DNA of 16,152 bases, taken from the NCBI RefSeq assembly GCF_000297435.1, contig NZ_CAIP01000082.1:1-16152 (forward strand), in the 5' to 3' direction. This document shows, piece after piece, positions 1 through 7,116 of this stretch. The position numbers and the translations under genes are program-made. The DNA is from Microcystis sp. T1-4. GTDB taxonomy: Bacteria > Cyanobacteriota > Cyanobacteriia > Cyanobacteriales > Microcystaceae. The notes under the pieces were generated by a model, which saw only the letters and a list, made by a program, of their open reading frames with translations, had not been told where the DNA came from and made no database searches. Every line of letters starts with the position of its first letter. The first letter of the stretch is position 1.

Positions 1-786
1 AATAATAACCCCATCACCCTTAAAGTTCGTGCCACTCAGGTTACCACAAATACCTACCCTGGTTGGCAAATCTTAGCCGCAGAAACCGTTAATGGAGTCA
101 ATCAAGTCCTCTTGAGAAATACCACACCAAACCTTCTATATATATGGAATTTAGATAGCAATTGGAATTGGCAATCTTCCACTGGAGGGTGGGGATTAAA
201 CTCCCTGGAAGCTTTTACCCAAGAAACCAACTTCCAACAAGACTTTAACGGTGATAATCAGATTGGTAATCCCTCCCCAAGTAGTCTAGTTGGTGGCTTA
301 GGTAATGATATTCTAGTGGGTGGCGCTGGTAACGATACCCTCAATGGTGCTGCTGGAACCGATACTTTAACCGGTGGGACGGGGACAGACATCTTCATTT
401 TCCAATTTAGTCAGTCCACCGCAGCAGCAAGCGATCGTATCACGGATTTTGCCATCAATACTGATAAAATTGACCTGCTTAGTCAAGCTGGTGCGGCAAT
501 TAATGCCCCGGTCGCTTTTACCCGGGCAACAGATAGCACCACGACCAATATTAACACTATTGTTACTAACGTCTTTACCGATGCTGATGGGGCAACAGCC
601 GGAAATCAAGCTCTCGGAATTAACAGTGCTGTTTTAGTACGGGACAATAGTTCTTCTACTTACCTAATTATCAACGACGGTACGGGGGGTTTCCAAAGTG
701 CTAATGATTTGGTGATTAATCTTACTGGGTTAACGGGTAGTTTACCGGCGCTCGGCACTATTGCGGTCAATAGTTTCTTTGTCTAA
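1..786 (+). CDS. C-terminal part of a secreted W-rich/RTX calcium-binding protein (5' end outside window)
   Basis: The reading frame is open from the first base to TAA at 784-786, giving 261 visible residues; the true start lies upstream, and the TTG at 112 is only an internal codon. Visible residues about 20-89 resemble the tryptophan-rich C-terminal domain known from Synechocystis (YIWNLDSNWNWQSS, then FNGDNQIG). Residues about 97-134 are glycine/aspartate nonapeptide repeats of RTX type (GGLGNDILVGGAGNDTLNG). The rest resembles the tail of RTX/serralysin-type proteins (FIFQFS...DRITDF). Such proteins bind Ca2+ in a beta-roll and leave the cell by type I secretion using a C-terminal signal; this role is inferred from the family. 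The catalytic or adhesive part, if any, lies outside the window. A hairpin terminator follows at 794-816. Confidence 0.85.
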   Translation, partial: NNNPITLKVRATQVTTNTYPGWQILAAETVNGVNQVLLRNTTPNLLYIWNLDSNWNWQSSTGGWGLNSLEAFTQETNFQQDFNGDNQIGNPSPSSLVGGLGNDILVGGAGNDTLNGAAGTDTLTGGTGTDIFIFQFSQSTAAASDRITDFAINTDKIDLLSQAGAAINAPVAFTRATDSTTTNINTIVTNVFTDADGATAGNQALGINSAVLVRDNSSSTYLIINDGTGGFQSANDLVINLTGLTGSLPALGTIAVNSFFV

Positions 787-793
787 ATTGATG

Positions 794-816
794 GGGGGGA
801 TTAATTCTCCCCTTTT
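794..816 (+). terminator. Rho-independent terminator after the RTX gene
   Basis: A 7-bp GC-rich stem (794-800 with 806-812, one G-T pair) with loop TTAAT is followed directly by TTTT. It starts 8 bases after the TAA of the RTX gene, in the right orientation to end it. Confidence 0.6.
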
Positions 817-828
817 AACAGTGTTTTT

Positions 829-927
829 AGTATAGAATTAGGGCAGGTATTGCTAAAGAACCAGATTGTGAAACTAATTGTCTTTGATGATGAAAGTGAG
901 GTAATCGTGCAATGGATACCCGATTAA
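829..927 (+). pseudogene. xisH: xisH remnant (C-terminal end only)
   Basis: The frame ending at TAA 925-927 encodes about 32 residues that finish KLIVFDDESEVIVQWIPD, the typical tail of XisH (fdxN-element excision controlling factor, a small nuclease-like protein that normally has roughly 130-140 residues). The same frame meets TAA at 802-804 and no start codon or N-terminal part is present, so about three quarters of the gene is missing. The remnant begins just after the RTX terminator, so the deletion joined the end of the RTX gene region to the xisH tail. It overlaps xisI by 16 bases (912-927), the usual arrangement of this pair. Family assignment is from recognition of the tail only. Confidence 0.6.
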
Positions 928-1250
928 AATATCAAGGTATTATTAAGACTGTTCTCCAGAATCATGCTAACTATCGTGCTACCTTACCTGATGGCTACAC
1001 TTCTCAGGTTATATTTGATGATGAACGAGGACATTATCTAGTTTTAGATTTCGGTTGAAGTGGTAATAAGTATCTCCATGCAACACCAATTCACCTTAGC
1101 TTGGTTGTCGATAAAGTCTGGATTCAATGTGATGAAACGGAGGAAGGCATAGCGACTGATTTGATGGAAGCAGGTATTCCCAAAGAAGATATAGTTCTGG
1201 GTTTTCGTTATCCTAAAGTACCCAAATATACAGGATTTGCTGTGGCTTAG
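912..1250 (+). pseudogene. xisI: xisI with one in-frame stop codon
   Basis: Starting at ATG 912, the frame encodes 112 residues up to TAG 1248-1250, the normal XisI length. It is broken only by TGA at 1056-1058 (codon 49). XisI proteins usually carry Trp at this place (a GW motif after the HYLVLDFG-like strand), so a single G-to-A change of TGG explains it. The part after the stop keeps the family hallmarks: KVWIQCDETEEGIATDLMEAGIPKEDIVLGFR and a hydrophobic end TGFAVA. XisI, with XisH, was defined in Anabaena as needed for fdxN-element excision; in unicellular cyanobacteria its role is unknown. Either it is a recent pseudogene, or the TGA is a sequencing error or is read through. The partner xisH is also truncated, which favours real decay. 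Confidence 0.8.
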
Positions 1251-1375
1251 TGACCAAAAATGTTGAATCTATACATCAAACTTTATACACAAGCTGAAAT
1301 TGCAAAAATGTTTTAGACAAACTCAATTATAAACAAAGTAATGCAATTGAGAATTTAATTTACCTTATCGTACTT

Positions 1376-2155
1376 TTAGCCCTGAAATATATGATAGCGA
1401 TGATAGTTTAAAAAATCTAAATCTGGTAAAAAGCGATCGGGAACATTTAAAGTTTTACCGCGATAGTTGATAAAATTTAGTTCTAACGTCTCGCTACCTT
1501 GATCCTGAGCCTTTTTTTCGATCTCATGGCCAATAATTAATCTTAAATCCTCATCGAAACTAATTAAACCTCGATCGAAAGCAGTATCATGAGTACGAGC
1601 TAGGCACAGGCCATTATGAGGGTTTAAACGCTGTTCGGGAAATTGACTCCAGGGTAATATATGACTAGCTGTTAGTAACAGAGGAATGGGATTTCCTGTA
1701 ATACAGCAACGATAGTTATATAGGGCTAAAATTGTCTTTCTAAAAAAGTTTTGTCCGATTCTAACTTTTCTGATTGCCTCGTTTTCTGTTTTGATATTTT
1801 CCGAAAAATCATGTCTAGTAAAATCCTCTTGCTGTTCGTTGATAACTCCTAAAAGAACCTGTAATTTTTCCTCACTTTCTAGGGCTAATTCTGTCCAGTT
1901 ATCCTCGAACTCTTGCCAGATTTGCCGATCAGCTTTACTGATACCTTTTAACCCCTGTACTCCTCGCAATTGATGCCTGGGATCGAGAGAACCAAAATTA
2001 CATAATTTCATCACCAGGGCCGATGGTGTTCGCTGTAACTTTTCAGCGACTTCGATAATAATAGGATTATTGGTGTGGAATTGTCCATAGGGAAATTTAT
2101 AGTATAAATTGAGAGCGATCAGCAGCTCATCCCTTGTCCATAAATTCTTATTCAT
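1376..2155 (-). CDS. HNH endonuclease, restriction/defence type
   Basis: This 259-residue protein has two parts. Residues 1-100 form a conserved N-terminal region (WTRDELLIALNLYYKFPYG, then LQRTPSALVMKLCNFGSLDP), probably a helical DNA-binding module. Residues about 130-215 are an HNH nuclease domain: C150-C151 after the LYNYR strand, H165 in ASHILPW, NPHNG at 178-182, and H189-D190 with F193-D194 in THDTAFDRGL. This matches the HNH_2-type fold, with intact metal and catalytic residues as far as can be seen. Members of this family occur as solitary putative restriction endonucleases; the target is unknown and no methyltransferase is adjacent. It lies 40 bases downstream of ald on the same strand, so it may be co-transcribed. 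A Shine-Dalgarno-like AGGGG sits just before the ATG. Confidence 0.8.
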   Translation of the reverse strand: MNKNLWTRDELLIALNLYYKFPYGQFHTNNPIIIEVAEKLQRTPSALVMKLCNFGSLDPRHQLRGVQGLKGISKADRQIWQEFEDNWTELALESEEKLQVLLGVINEQQEDFTRHDFSENIKTENEAIRKVRIGQNFFRKTILALYNYRCCITGNPIPLLLTASHILPWSQFPEQRLNPHNGLCLARTHDTAFDRGLISFDEDLRLIIGHEIEKKAQDQGSETLELNFINYRGKTLNVPDRFLPDLDFLNYHRYHIFQG

Positions 2156-2195
2156 AACCCCTAGAAAATACCACCATCAGCCCTTAAATTACTGC

Positions 2196-3281
2196 TCAAA
2201 TCAAATCGGGAAAAACTTCGCGCACTGCTGGATGAATTAACCGATGATTGGCGACATTTAACCCCTTAGCGAGGGAAACATCTTGATCCAAGGCTTTTAC
2301 CCCATGGTCGGCTAATTTAATAACGTAGGGTAGGGTACTATTATTTAAAGCTTGGGTTGCCGTCCAGGGTACTGCTCCAGGCATATTAGGCACTCCATAA
2401 TGTACTACTCCCGACTCCAAGTAAGTCGGTTGACTGTGGGAAGTGGCCCGCAGAGTTTCCACGCAGCCCCCTTGGTCTACTGCCACATCGACAATTACAG
2501 AACCAGGGTTCATTTTGGCGACTAAAGAGCGAGAAACTAGAGTCGGCGCTCGTTTTCCTAAGACTAGCACTGCCCCAATCAATAAATCGGCCTTAGGAAC
2601 CACATTTTCTAATTGTGCCGGGCTACTGTAAAGCAATTCTACCCTGGAACCGAATAAAGTCTCTAAATAGGCCAAGCGCTCGACGTTAATATCTAAAATA
2701 GTTACTTTTGCCCCCATACCGATGGCAATTCTGGCCGCTTCCGTACCCACCACACCACCGCCAAGGATAACCACTTTTCCAGGACTCACCCCGGGGAAAC
2801 CCCCCAGTAAAACTCCCCTACCTCCCTGTTGTTTTTCCAGATAGCGGGCCCCAAATTGTACCGAAAGACGACCGGCAATAACACTCATGGGAGTTAAGAG
2901 AGGCAAGCGACCATCGGCAAGCTCGACCGTCTCGTATGCGATCGCAGTTGTTCCCGACTCGATTAATGCTTCCGTTAAATAGCGCTCGGCCGCTAGGTGT
3001 AAATAGGTGAATAGGAGAGCTTCTTTATTTAAAAAGCCGTATTCTGCCTTAAGCGGCTCTTTGACCTTGACAATTAGCGGTTTATCCCAAACTTGGGCTG
3101 CTTTTTCCACAATTTTGGCCCCAGCTTTTTGGTAATCCTCATCGCTGAATCCGGCACCCAATCCGGCGGCCGTTTCCACAAATACCCTGTGACCGCGATC
3201 ATTGAGTACACGCACACTACTAGGACTCAAACCGACGCGAAACTCCTGATCTTTAATCTCTTTGGGAACACCTATTTCCAT
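2196..3281 (-). CDS. ald: Alanine dehydrogenase
   Basis: This 361-residue protein is full length for the NAD-dependent L-alanine dehydrogenase family (EC 1.4.1.1), which interconverts L-alanine and pyruvate plus ammonium in the cytoplasm. The residues known from the Phormidium and Bacillus enzymes are all at their expected positions: R15 and K74 for pyruvate binding (KVKEP), H95 (YLHLA), and D269 (VAVDQGG). The Rossmann nucleotide site is VVILGGGVVGTEAARIAIGMG (about 170-190), ending in D197 for NAD specificity. The conserved NMPGAVPWTAT loop is near the C terminus. The ATG at 3279-3281 gives the typical start MEIGVPKEIK; a clear Shine-Dalgarno is not seen. It stands alone apart from the downstream HNH gene and is preceded by a G-rich repeat tract. 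Confidence 0.96.
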   Translation of the reverse strand: MEIGVPKEIKDQEFRVGLSPSSVRVLNDRGHRVFVETAAGLGAGFSDEDYQKAGAKIVEKAAQVWDKPLIVKVKEPLKAEYGFLNKEALLFTYLHLAAERYLTEALIESGTTAIAYETVELADGRLPLLTPMSVIAGRLSVQFGARYLEKQQGGRGVLLGGFPGVSPGKVVILGGGVVGTEAARIAIGMGAKVTILDINVERLAYLETLFGSRVELLYSSPAQLENVVPKADLLIGAVLVLGKRAPTLVSRSLVAKMNPGSVIVDVAVDQGGCVETLRATSHSQPTYLESGVVHYGVPNMPGAVPWTATQALNNSTLPYVIKLADHGVKALDQDVSLAKGLNVANHRLIHPAVREVFPDLI

Positions 3282-3333
3282 GGTTTGCTTCTGGGGGACT
3301 ATTTCTAACTAGGGTATGCTGAAAAAGTTTTTC

Positions 3334-3470
3334 GGTGGGGGTAGGGTGTGGGGTGTGGGGTGTGGGGAAGTGGGGAAGTGGGGAAGTGGGGTGTGGGGAA
3401 GTGGGGAAGTGGGGAAGTGGGGAAGTGGCCCCCCAACCCCCCCGACATCGGGGGGGCAGGTGGGGTGTAG
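3334..3470. repeat. G-rich tandem repeat tract with a C7/G7 hairpin
   Basis: Between ald and the DUF3181 gene (a gene-free stretch of about 330 bases) lies a run of GTGGGGT (7-mer) and GTGGGGAA (8-mer) units from about 3347 to 3428, then a perfect inverted repeat at 3437-3456 (CCCCCCCGA, loop CA, TCGGGGGGG). Many G4 runs lie close together on the plus strand, so G-quadruplex formation is plausible. An open frame across it is low-complexity and is not a credible gene. The reverse complement of the 8-mer recurs at about 11783-11793. Confidence 0.8.
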
Positions 3471-3609
3471 GGTTTTAGCCATTTTCAGGGGAAAAGTCCC
3501 TGAATTTTCCCCCGGATCACTCCAATGGCCAGTACTTATCGAACAATGTTTTTAGATTTATTCAGCCAACCCTATAGTTGCGAGTTATCAGGCATACTAT
3601 TGGGGAATT

Positions 3610-3912
3610 TTAGCGACTTTTTTGGTATTCTTCCAGCAAATCGATTAAATCTATCTGACATTTGCTGGGTAACAAATCCGCTAGAGAAACTTGCAGATGA
3701 CCACCTCCGAGGGTGACTTTTATCTCCCGCAGGATAGACATGACTGCATTCTCGCTTAAACTGTCGTTTTCGAGCAAAGGGAAGACTTTTTCGGCAACGA
3801 CGCTGTGTAAATGTGCTTCCCGGAGATAGAGATGCCATTTAGCCACGTCAATGTAGATATTGTCGCCGATTTGGGCCGCCAGATTTTCGATGTCCTGAGT
3901 TGTATTAGCCAT
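3610..3912 (-). CDS. DUF3181 family protein (cyanobacterial, unknown function)
   Basis: This 100-residue soluble protein has the pattern of the DUF3181 family, found in cyanobacteria: IENLAAQIGDNIYIDVAKWHLYL near the start, HLHSVVAEKVFPLLE in the middle, and a TLGGGHLQVSLADLLP...LIDLLEEYQ ending. No catalytic motif, signal peptide or membrane segment is visible. Its ATG lies inside the end of the upstream 2TM gene (8-base overlap, 3905-3912), so the two are very likely translated together. Function is unknown; the overlap suggests a shared, possibly membrane-associated, role. Family assignment is from recognition of the sequence pattern and has not been checked by search. Confidence 0.8.
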   Translation of the reverse strand: MANTTQDIENLAAQIGDNIYIDVAKWHLYLREAHLHSVVAEKVFPLLENDSLSENAVMSILREIKVTLGGGHLQVSLADLLPSKCQIDLIDLLEEYQKSR

Positions 3913-4159
3913 GGGATGTTACCGAGTAGTTAGCGATCGCCGCTATATAAATCAAATGTCCCACCAATAGAATAGCCCAAATTCCCGTGAACAGATTTAA
4001 CCAAGTCCAATCGGAAAATTTAATGATATGAAAAAACCACAACCCTGAATTAATCGCTAAAAAACCCGCTACATGAACGGCGAAATTCATGCGATCATCT
4101 AAACGTCGGAAAGCGGGATCGTTTTTGCGGTCGGGTTGACGGGGCCAACGAGGAGGCAT
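3905..4159 (-). CDS. Small 2TM-domain membrane protein
   Basis: This is an 84-residue protein with a basic, proline-rich N terminus (about 1-24), then two hydrophobic segments at about 26-45 (FAVHVAGFLAINSGLWFF) and 53-75 (LNLFTGIWAILLVGHLIYIAA). This is the 2TM-domain layout, in which a soluble N-terminal RRLDDR-like stretch precedes a membrane hairpin. In other proteins this domain is often fused to regulators; here it stands alone. It overlaps the downstream DUF3181 gene by 8 bases. Upstream, at 4173-4193, are three copies of the heptamer TTATCAG (one ends in A). The role is unknown. Confidence 0.75.
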   Translation of the reverse strand: MPPRWPRQPDRKNDPAFRRLDDRMNFAVHVAGFLAINSGLWFFHIIKFSDWTWLNLFTGIWAILLVGHLIYIAAIANYSVTSHG

Positions 4160-4172
4160 AAGCAGTGATCAT

Positions 4173-4193
4173 TTATCAATTATCAGTTATCAG
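4173..4193. repeat. Heptamer tandem repeat TTATCAR x3
   Basis: Three adjacent 7-base units (TTATCAA, TTATCAG, TTATCAG) lie 14 bases before the start of the 2TM gene on the minus strand. Similar heptamer tracts occur at 6146-6166 and 11844-11892. Confidence 0.75.
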
Positions 4194-4267
4194 TGTACCG
4201 TTTTTTTTAGCTAAGTTAAGTTGCCAGAGTGCCTATCCTCACCAAGAAGTTAATTTTGTCCTATTAC

Positions 4268-6136
4268 TTATCTACTGGTGGCAATTTCCACTTCGGGTAA
4301 GATTTCTAAAGATAAACGGGTTCTGACAGTGCCGGAAAGACGTTTAAGGAGTTGTGGGCGTAAATCGCGCAGAATATAGATTAATTCGTCTCCCGTGCGC
4401 CATTCTTCCCTTTCTGTGACTACCTGTAGGGAATTATCACGACGCAATAGTAGGGGCAGCAGTTCGCCATTTTCGATTAATTTAGTTAATCTGGTCTGTT
4501 GTTCGCTCAAATCATCGGCCTTAAAGATAGTTTTACCCAATTTAATCTGATTATCGTCTAAATACTGATTCCATTCCTTGACCGAAAAACTAGGGAGAAA
4601 AACCTGATTAACCTTATTTTTATCTGGGTTGGGGGTTCCCGCAAAGGCAGCCAACAACCGGGGAGGATGAAATTCCTCGCTGGCTCTTTGGGCTAAAACC
4701 AGATTAACCTCGCTATTATTAGTCAAAACCAGAAAAGTTCCCATGGATTCGATTCCCGCTTCTTGCAGTATTTTTGTATCAAGTGCGCTACTCTGCAGCA
4801 CCGTCAAACCGTCTTCTTTTGCTTGCTGACAGGCTGCGGCATCCGTATCGATTAAAACCACGTTTTCCCCTTGTTCTTGGAATAAACAGCCGATTAAGCG
4901 ACCTAGGGGATTACAACCGACGATTACTGCCCCTGTTGCCGCAGAAGAAGTGATTTTTAGCCCTTTTGCCACCCAACGCGCCGTTAATCCCTGAATAAAA
5001 ACGGTCATTAAAATTGTTAAAAAGACTAAAGCTTTGATCGCTTCACCGCCATTAATACCGGCACGGGTGAGTAAAATGGCAAATAAAGAAGCTACAGAGG
5101 CGGAAACGATTCCCCTAGGGGCAACCCAAGCGATAAATAACTTATGTCGCCAATTTAGGTCACTTTTTAGGGTACACAGAGCCACACTTAGGGGACGTAC
5201 CACCAGCATCAAGACTAACACCGTCAGGACGCTGCCCCAACCCAAAGCGATGACACTGGCGATCGAAAGATCCGCCGCTAGTAAAATAAACAGTACCGAC
5301 ACGCAAAGAGTGGTTAATTGACCTTTAAAACGCCTTAATAACCGCTCATCGGGAACTGCCGCCGCTTTTAGCACAATTCCCGCCATTACCACCGCCATTA
5401 ATCCCGATTCACTGCGACTAAATTGTGATAAACCAAATAACCCCCAGACTCCCGCTAAAACCACGAGATTCTTTAACTCAAAAGTCAAAAAATTGCAAGT
5501 TTTTATAATAAAACTTAACAATCCCCCGCCGACAATGCCGATCGCCGCCCCGATGCCTAAACGCAGGGTTAAACCGGTGATAATTGCCATGGGGCGGGCA
5601 TGACTATCAATAATCGTATTTAGCACCACTACGGCTAAAATTGCGCCCACAGGGTCGATTAATACCCCTTCCCCTTCCAAAAGCGTCGCTACTCGCCGAT
5701 CTACGGCGATTTGCTTCAGCAAAGGCCCGATCACCGTCGGACCGGTTACCACCACTAAAGAAGCGTAAAGAAAAGCGATCGGCCAGGGAAATTCCCCCAA
5801 CCAGTGGGCCGCCATACCGCCACCGATGAGAGTGATGGAAGTACCGAGGGTGACAAGATTGCGTAAACTGCCAGAAACTCGCCCTAATTCCCGTCCGCTT
5901 AGGCTTAAACCGCCTTCAAATAGGATAATCGCCACAGAGAGGGCAACAAGGACTTCTAAGCCAATTCCCAGACTTTGGGGGTGTAAAATTTCCCAACCAT
6001 CGGACCCCAAAGCAATCCCAAAAATGAGCAGGAAGACAATACTGGGAACTTTCAGGTATTCGGCAATGACTTGGGCTGTAATCCCCGCCACCACAGTGAT
6101 GACGATTTGCAGGGTAAGGGCGAAAGATGGATCCAT
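4268..6136 (-). CDS. Na+/H+ antiporter (CPA family) with C-terminal TrkA-N domain
   Basis: This is a 622-residue inner-membrane cation/proton antiporter. About 12 hydrophobic segments fill residues 5-395. Family motifs include FEGGLSLS (73-80), VVTGPTVIGPLLKQI (about 129-143), the ion-binding aspartate in EGEGVLIDPVGAIL (D161, followed by P162), and AWVAPRGIVSASVASLFA (336-353). Residues 402-490 form a TrkA-N/RCK nucleotide-binding Rossmann domain (GAVIVGCNPLGRLIG, ending in D430). Residues about 530-595 resemble a TrkA-C regulatory domain. The fusion suggests transport gated by a nucleotide, as in RCK-controlled K+ systems; this is inference. It resembles the NhaS-type antiporters of Synechocystis, but I cannot say which one. 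No good Shine-Dalgarno precedes the ATG. A perfect TATAAT lies at 6203-6208 on the same strand, and the divergent neighbours are toxin-antitoxin genes. Confidence 0.9.
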   Translation of the reverse strand: MDPSFALTLQIVITVVAGITAQVIAEYLKVPSIVFLLIFGIALGSDGWEILHPQSLGIGLEVLVALSVAIILFEGGLSLSGRELGRVSGSLRNLVTLGTSITLIGGGMAAHWLGEFPWPIAFLYASLVVVTGPTVIGPLLKQIAVDRRVATLLEGEGVLIDPVGAILAVVVLNTIIDSHARPMAIITGLTLRLGIGAAIGIVGGGLLSFIIKTCNFLTFELKNLVVLAGVWGLFGLSQFSRSESGLMAVVMAGIVLKAAAVPDERLLRRFKGQLTTLCVSVLFILLAADLSIASVIALGWGSVLTVLVLMLVVRPLSVALCTLKSDLNWRHKLFIAWVAPRGIVSASVASLFAILLTRAGINGGEAIKALVFLTILMTVFIQGLTARWVAKGLKITSSAATGAVIVGCNPLGRLIGCLFQEQGENVVLIDTDAAACQQAKEDGLTVLQSSALDTKILQEAGIESMGTFLVLTNNSEVNLVLAQRASEEFHPPRLLAAFAGTPNPDKNKVNQVFLPSFSVKEWNQYLDDNQIKLGKTIFKADDLSEQQTRLTKLIENGELLPLLLRRDNSLQVVTEREEWRTGDELIYILRDLRPQLLKRLSGTVRTRLSLEILPEVEIATSR

Positions 6137-6145
6137 GTTTAGCGA

Positions 6146-6166
6146 TCGGTTATCGGCTATCGGTTA
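6146..6166. repeat. Heptamer tandem repeat TCGGYTA x3
   Basis: Three 7-base units (TCGGTTA, TCGGCTA, TCGGTTA) sit 10-30 bases before the antiporter start, in its presumed 5' leader. The placement just upstream of a gene copies that of the tract at 4173-4193. Confidence 0.75.
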
Positions 6167-6202
6167 TCGAGGCGGGGTTATGGTTGGGGTTTAATCATTC
6201 TA

Positions 6203-6208
6203 ATTATA
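6203..6208 (-). promoter_or_regulatory. Possible -10 element of the antiporter gene
   Basis: A perfect TATAAT on the minus strand lies 67 bases before the antiporter ATG. No recognisable -35 is found 16-18 bases upstream and there is no extended -10 TG, so this is tentative. Confidence 0.3.
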
Positions 6209-6260
6209 GTTTTGATTCCCGCTTCGGCCTGGTCGGGAGGAAATAAGCATAACAAGCTCC

Positions 6261-6293
6261 AGAAAACGGGTTTCTTTGAGAAACCCGTTTTCT
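6261..6293. repeat. Perfect 15-bp palindrome, 3-base loop (dispersed-repeat candidate)
   Basis: The arm AGAAAACGGGTTTCT (6261-6275) is followed by loop TTG and its exact complement (6279-6293). It lies between two divergent genes, so neither flanking gene ends here. It has no T-run. It is better read as a dispersed palindromic element or a leader-RNA structure than as a terminator. Confidence 0.75.
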
Positions 6294-6319
6294 AATGTAA
6301 TCGCGTAGTGCTATATCAT

Positions 6320-6343
6320 AGACTTATCAAACTTGACAAGTCT
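6320..6343. promoter_or_regulatory. Possible operator of the toxin-antitoxin genes
   Basis: Two overlapping dyads lie just before the antitoxin ATG: AGACTT at 6320-6325 with AAGTCT at 6338-6343, and ACTTG-A-CAAGT at 6331-6341. Type II antitoxins commonly repress their own promoter by binding such dyads. The TTGACA inside it (6333-6338) is too close to the start codon to be a -35 for this gene. The evidence is symmetry and position only. Confidence 0.4.
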
Positions 6344-6348
6344 TGTTT

Positions 6349-6564
6349 ATGCTTTCAATAGAATACCTAACTGACCAAAACGGACAACCCAAAGCCGTTG
6401 TTATTCCGATTGAACTATGGAAACAAGTATTTCCCCAAGAAGATATGTCTTGTGAAGAGTTCACCGAAGCAATAGAAGACTACTGCCTTAACCAAGCGAT
6501 GGATGAGGCACAGCAGAGTCCACTATTAGATATCGAAGAGGCACTGGCTTATTTGGAGGAATAG
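6349..6564 (+). CDS. Antitoxin of a RelE/ParE-type pair
   Basis: This 71-residue acidic protein starts at the ATG at 6349; a TTG two codons earlier would give 73 residues but is less likely. It begins LSIEYLTDQNGQPKAVVIPIELW, a beta-strand/helix opening seen in small cyanobacterial antitoxins placed before RelE/ParE toxins, and ends in a strongly acidic tail (ALAYLEE) suited to neutralising a basic toxin. No Shine-Dalgarno is obvious. The toxin gene starts 7 bases after its stop. A dyad overlaps the promoter side (6320-6343). The exact antitoxin family cannot be fixed by eye. Confidence 0.75.
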   Translation: MLSIEYLTDQNGQPKAVVIPIELWKQVFPQEDMSCEEFTEAIEDYCLNQAMDEAQQSPLLDIEEALAYLEE

Positions 6565-6571
6565 ATTTACC

Positions 6572-6841
6572 TTGAAGGTTCAATATCGAAAAAGATTTCT
6601 CAAAGATTTGAAGGCATTGAAAAACCAGCCTGTTTATGAGCAAATTTTACAGCTTGCTTTTAGAGATTTACCCAATGCCAAATCATTGCAGGATATTGGT
6701 AATGTCAAGCCAATGAAGGGAGCTACCAATCGCTACCGAATACGGCTTGGTGAATATCGATTAGGAATAGCCGTTGTTGATGATAACATTGAGGTAATGC
6801 GGCTCCTACACCGACGTGAATTTTATCGCTACTTTCCCTAA
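6572..6841 (+). CDS. RelE/ParE-family toxin
   Basis: This 89-residue basic protein shows the RelE/ParE layout: an N-terminal RKRFLKDLKAL helix, then VKPMKGATNRYRIRLGEYRLGIAVVDDNIEVMRLLHRREFYRYF, with the conserved R-x-R-x-G-x-Y-R strand and the terminal HRR-x-x-Y-R. RelE members cleave mRNA in the ribosome and ParE members poison gyrase; the sequence alone does not decide which applies. It starts at TTG 6572 with GGAGGA at 6555-6560 (11 bases away, inside the antitoxin end), so translation is probably coupled. Length is normal and no damage is seen, so the pair may be active. Confidence 0.85.
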   Translation: MKVQYRKRFLKDLKALKNQPVYEQILQLAFRDLPNAKSLQDIGNVKPMKGATNRYRIRLGEYRLGIAVVDDNIEVMRLLHRREFYRYFP

Positions 6842-6873
6842 ATATTCATTAATTTAACTAAAAGTGAGCCATT

Positions 6874-7116
6874 ATGAGTATAGATTCAGCCCTTAAGAAT
6901 ATAGTTGAGAATATGCCCGATGCTCTCAAAACTGAACTTTTACATTATGCCGAATATTTGCTCACTAAGTCTGACCAAACAGAAGAAAATAAACAAGCAG
7001 CAAAAGAATCTGTAACTGTTAAAAGAACTTTAGCTGGTTCAATAAAAGGAACTTTCGTTTTACCTTTAGCTAATGACTTTGATGCTCCCTTAGAAGACTT
7101 TGAGGACTATAGGTAA
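6874..7116 (+). CDS. DUF2281/VapB-like antitoxin
   Basis: This 80-residue protein starts MSIDSALKNIVENMPDALKTELLHYAEYLL, the DUF2281 pattern, a helical region followed by a variable linker. It ends in an acidic tail rich in D and E (DFDAPLEDFEDYR) with a preceding SIKGTFVLPL stretch typical of antitoxins that pair with PIN-domain toxins. Its stop codon TAA shares its last base with the ATG of the PIN gene (7116), the usual vapBC coupling. Because the toxin is truncated, this antitoxin appears to be orphaned; it may still bind related toxins or its own promoter. Confidence 0.8.
   Translation: MSIDSALKNIVENMPDALKTELLHYAEYLLTKSDQTEENKQAAKESVTVKRTLAGSIKGTFVLPLANDFDAPLEDFEDYR

Noticed and set aside
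367..637. Two open frames inside the RTX gene, one on each strand
   Set aside because: They lie wholly within a confident coding frame and lack family features.
1260..1316. Short plus-strand frame after xisI (18 codons)
   Set aside because: It is too short, has no family match I can recognise, and lacks a clear Shine-Dalgarno.
3316..3555. 79-codon open frame across the G-rich tract
   Set aside because: The product is a low-complexity Gly/Trp/Val repeat created by the GTGGGG units, with no Shine-Dalgarno and no recognisable domain.
5034..6194. Plus-strand open frames opposite the antiporter
   Set aside because: They are antisense to a strongly supported membrane protein and have the basic, Pro/Arg-rich composition typical of shadows.
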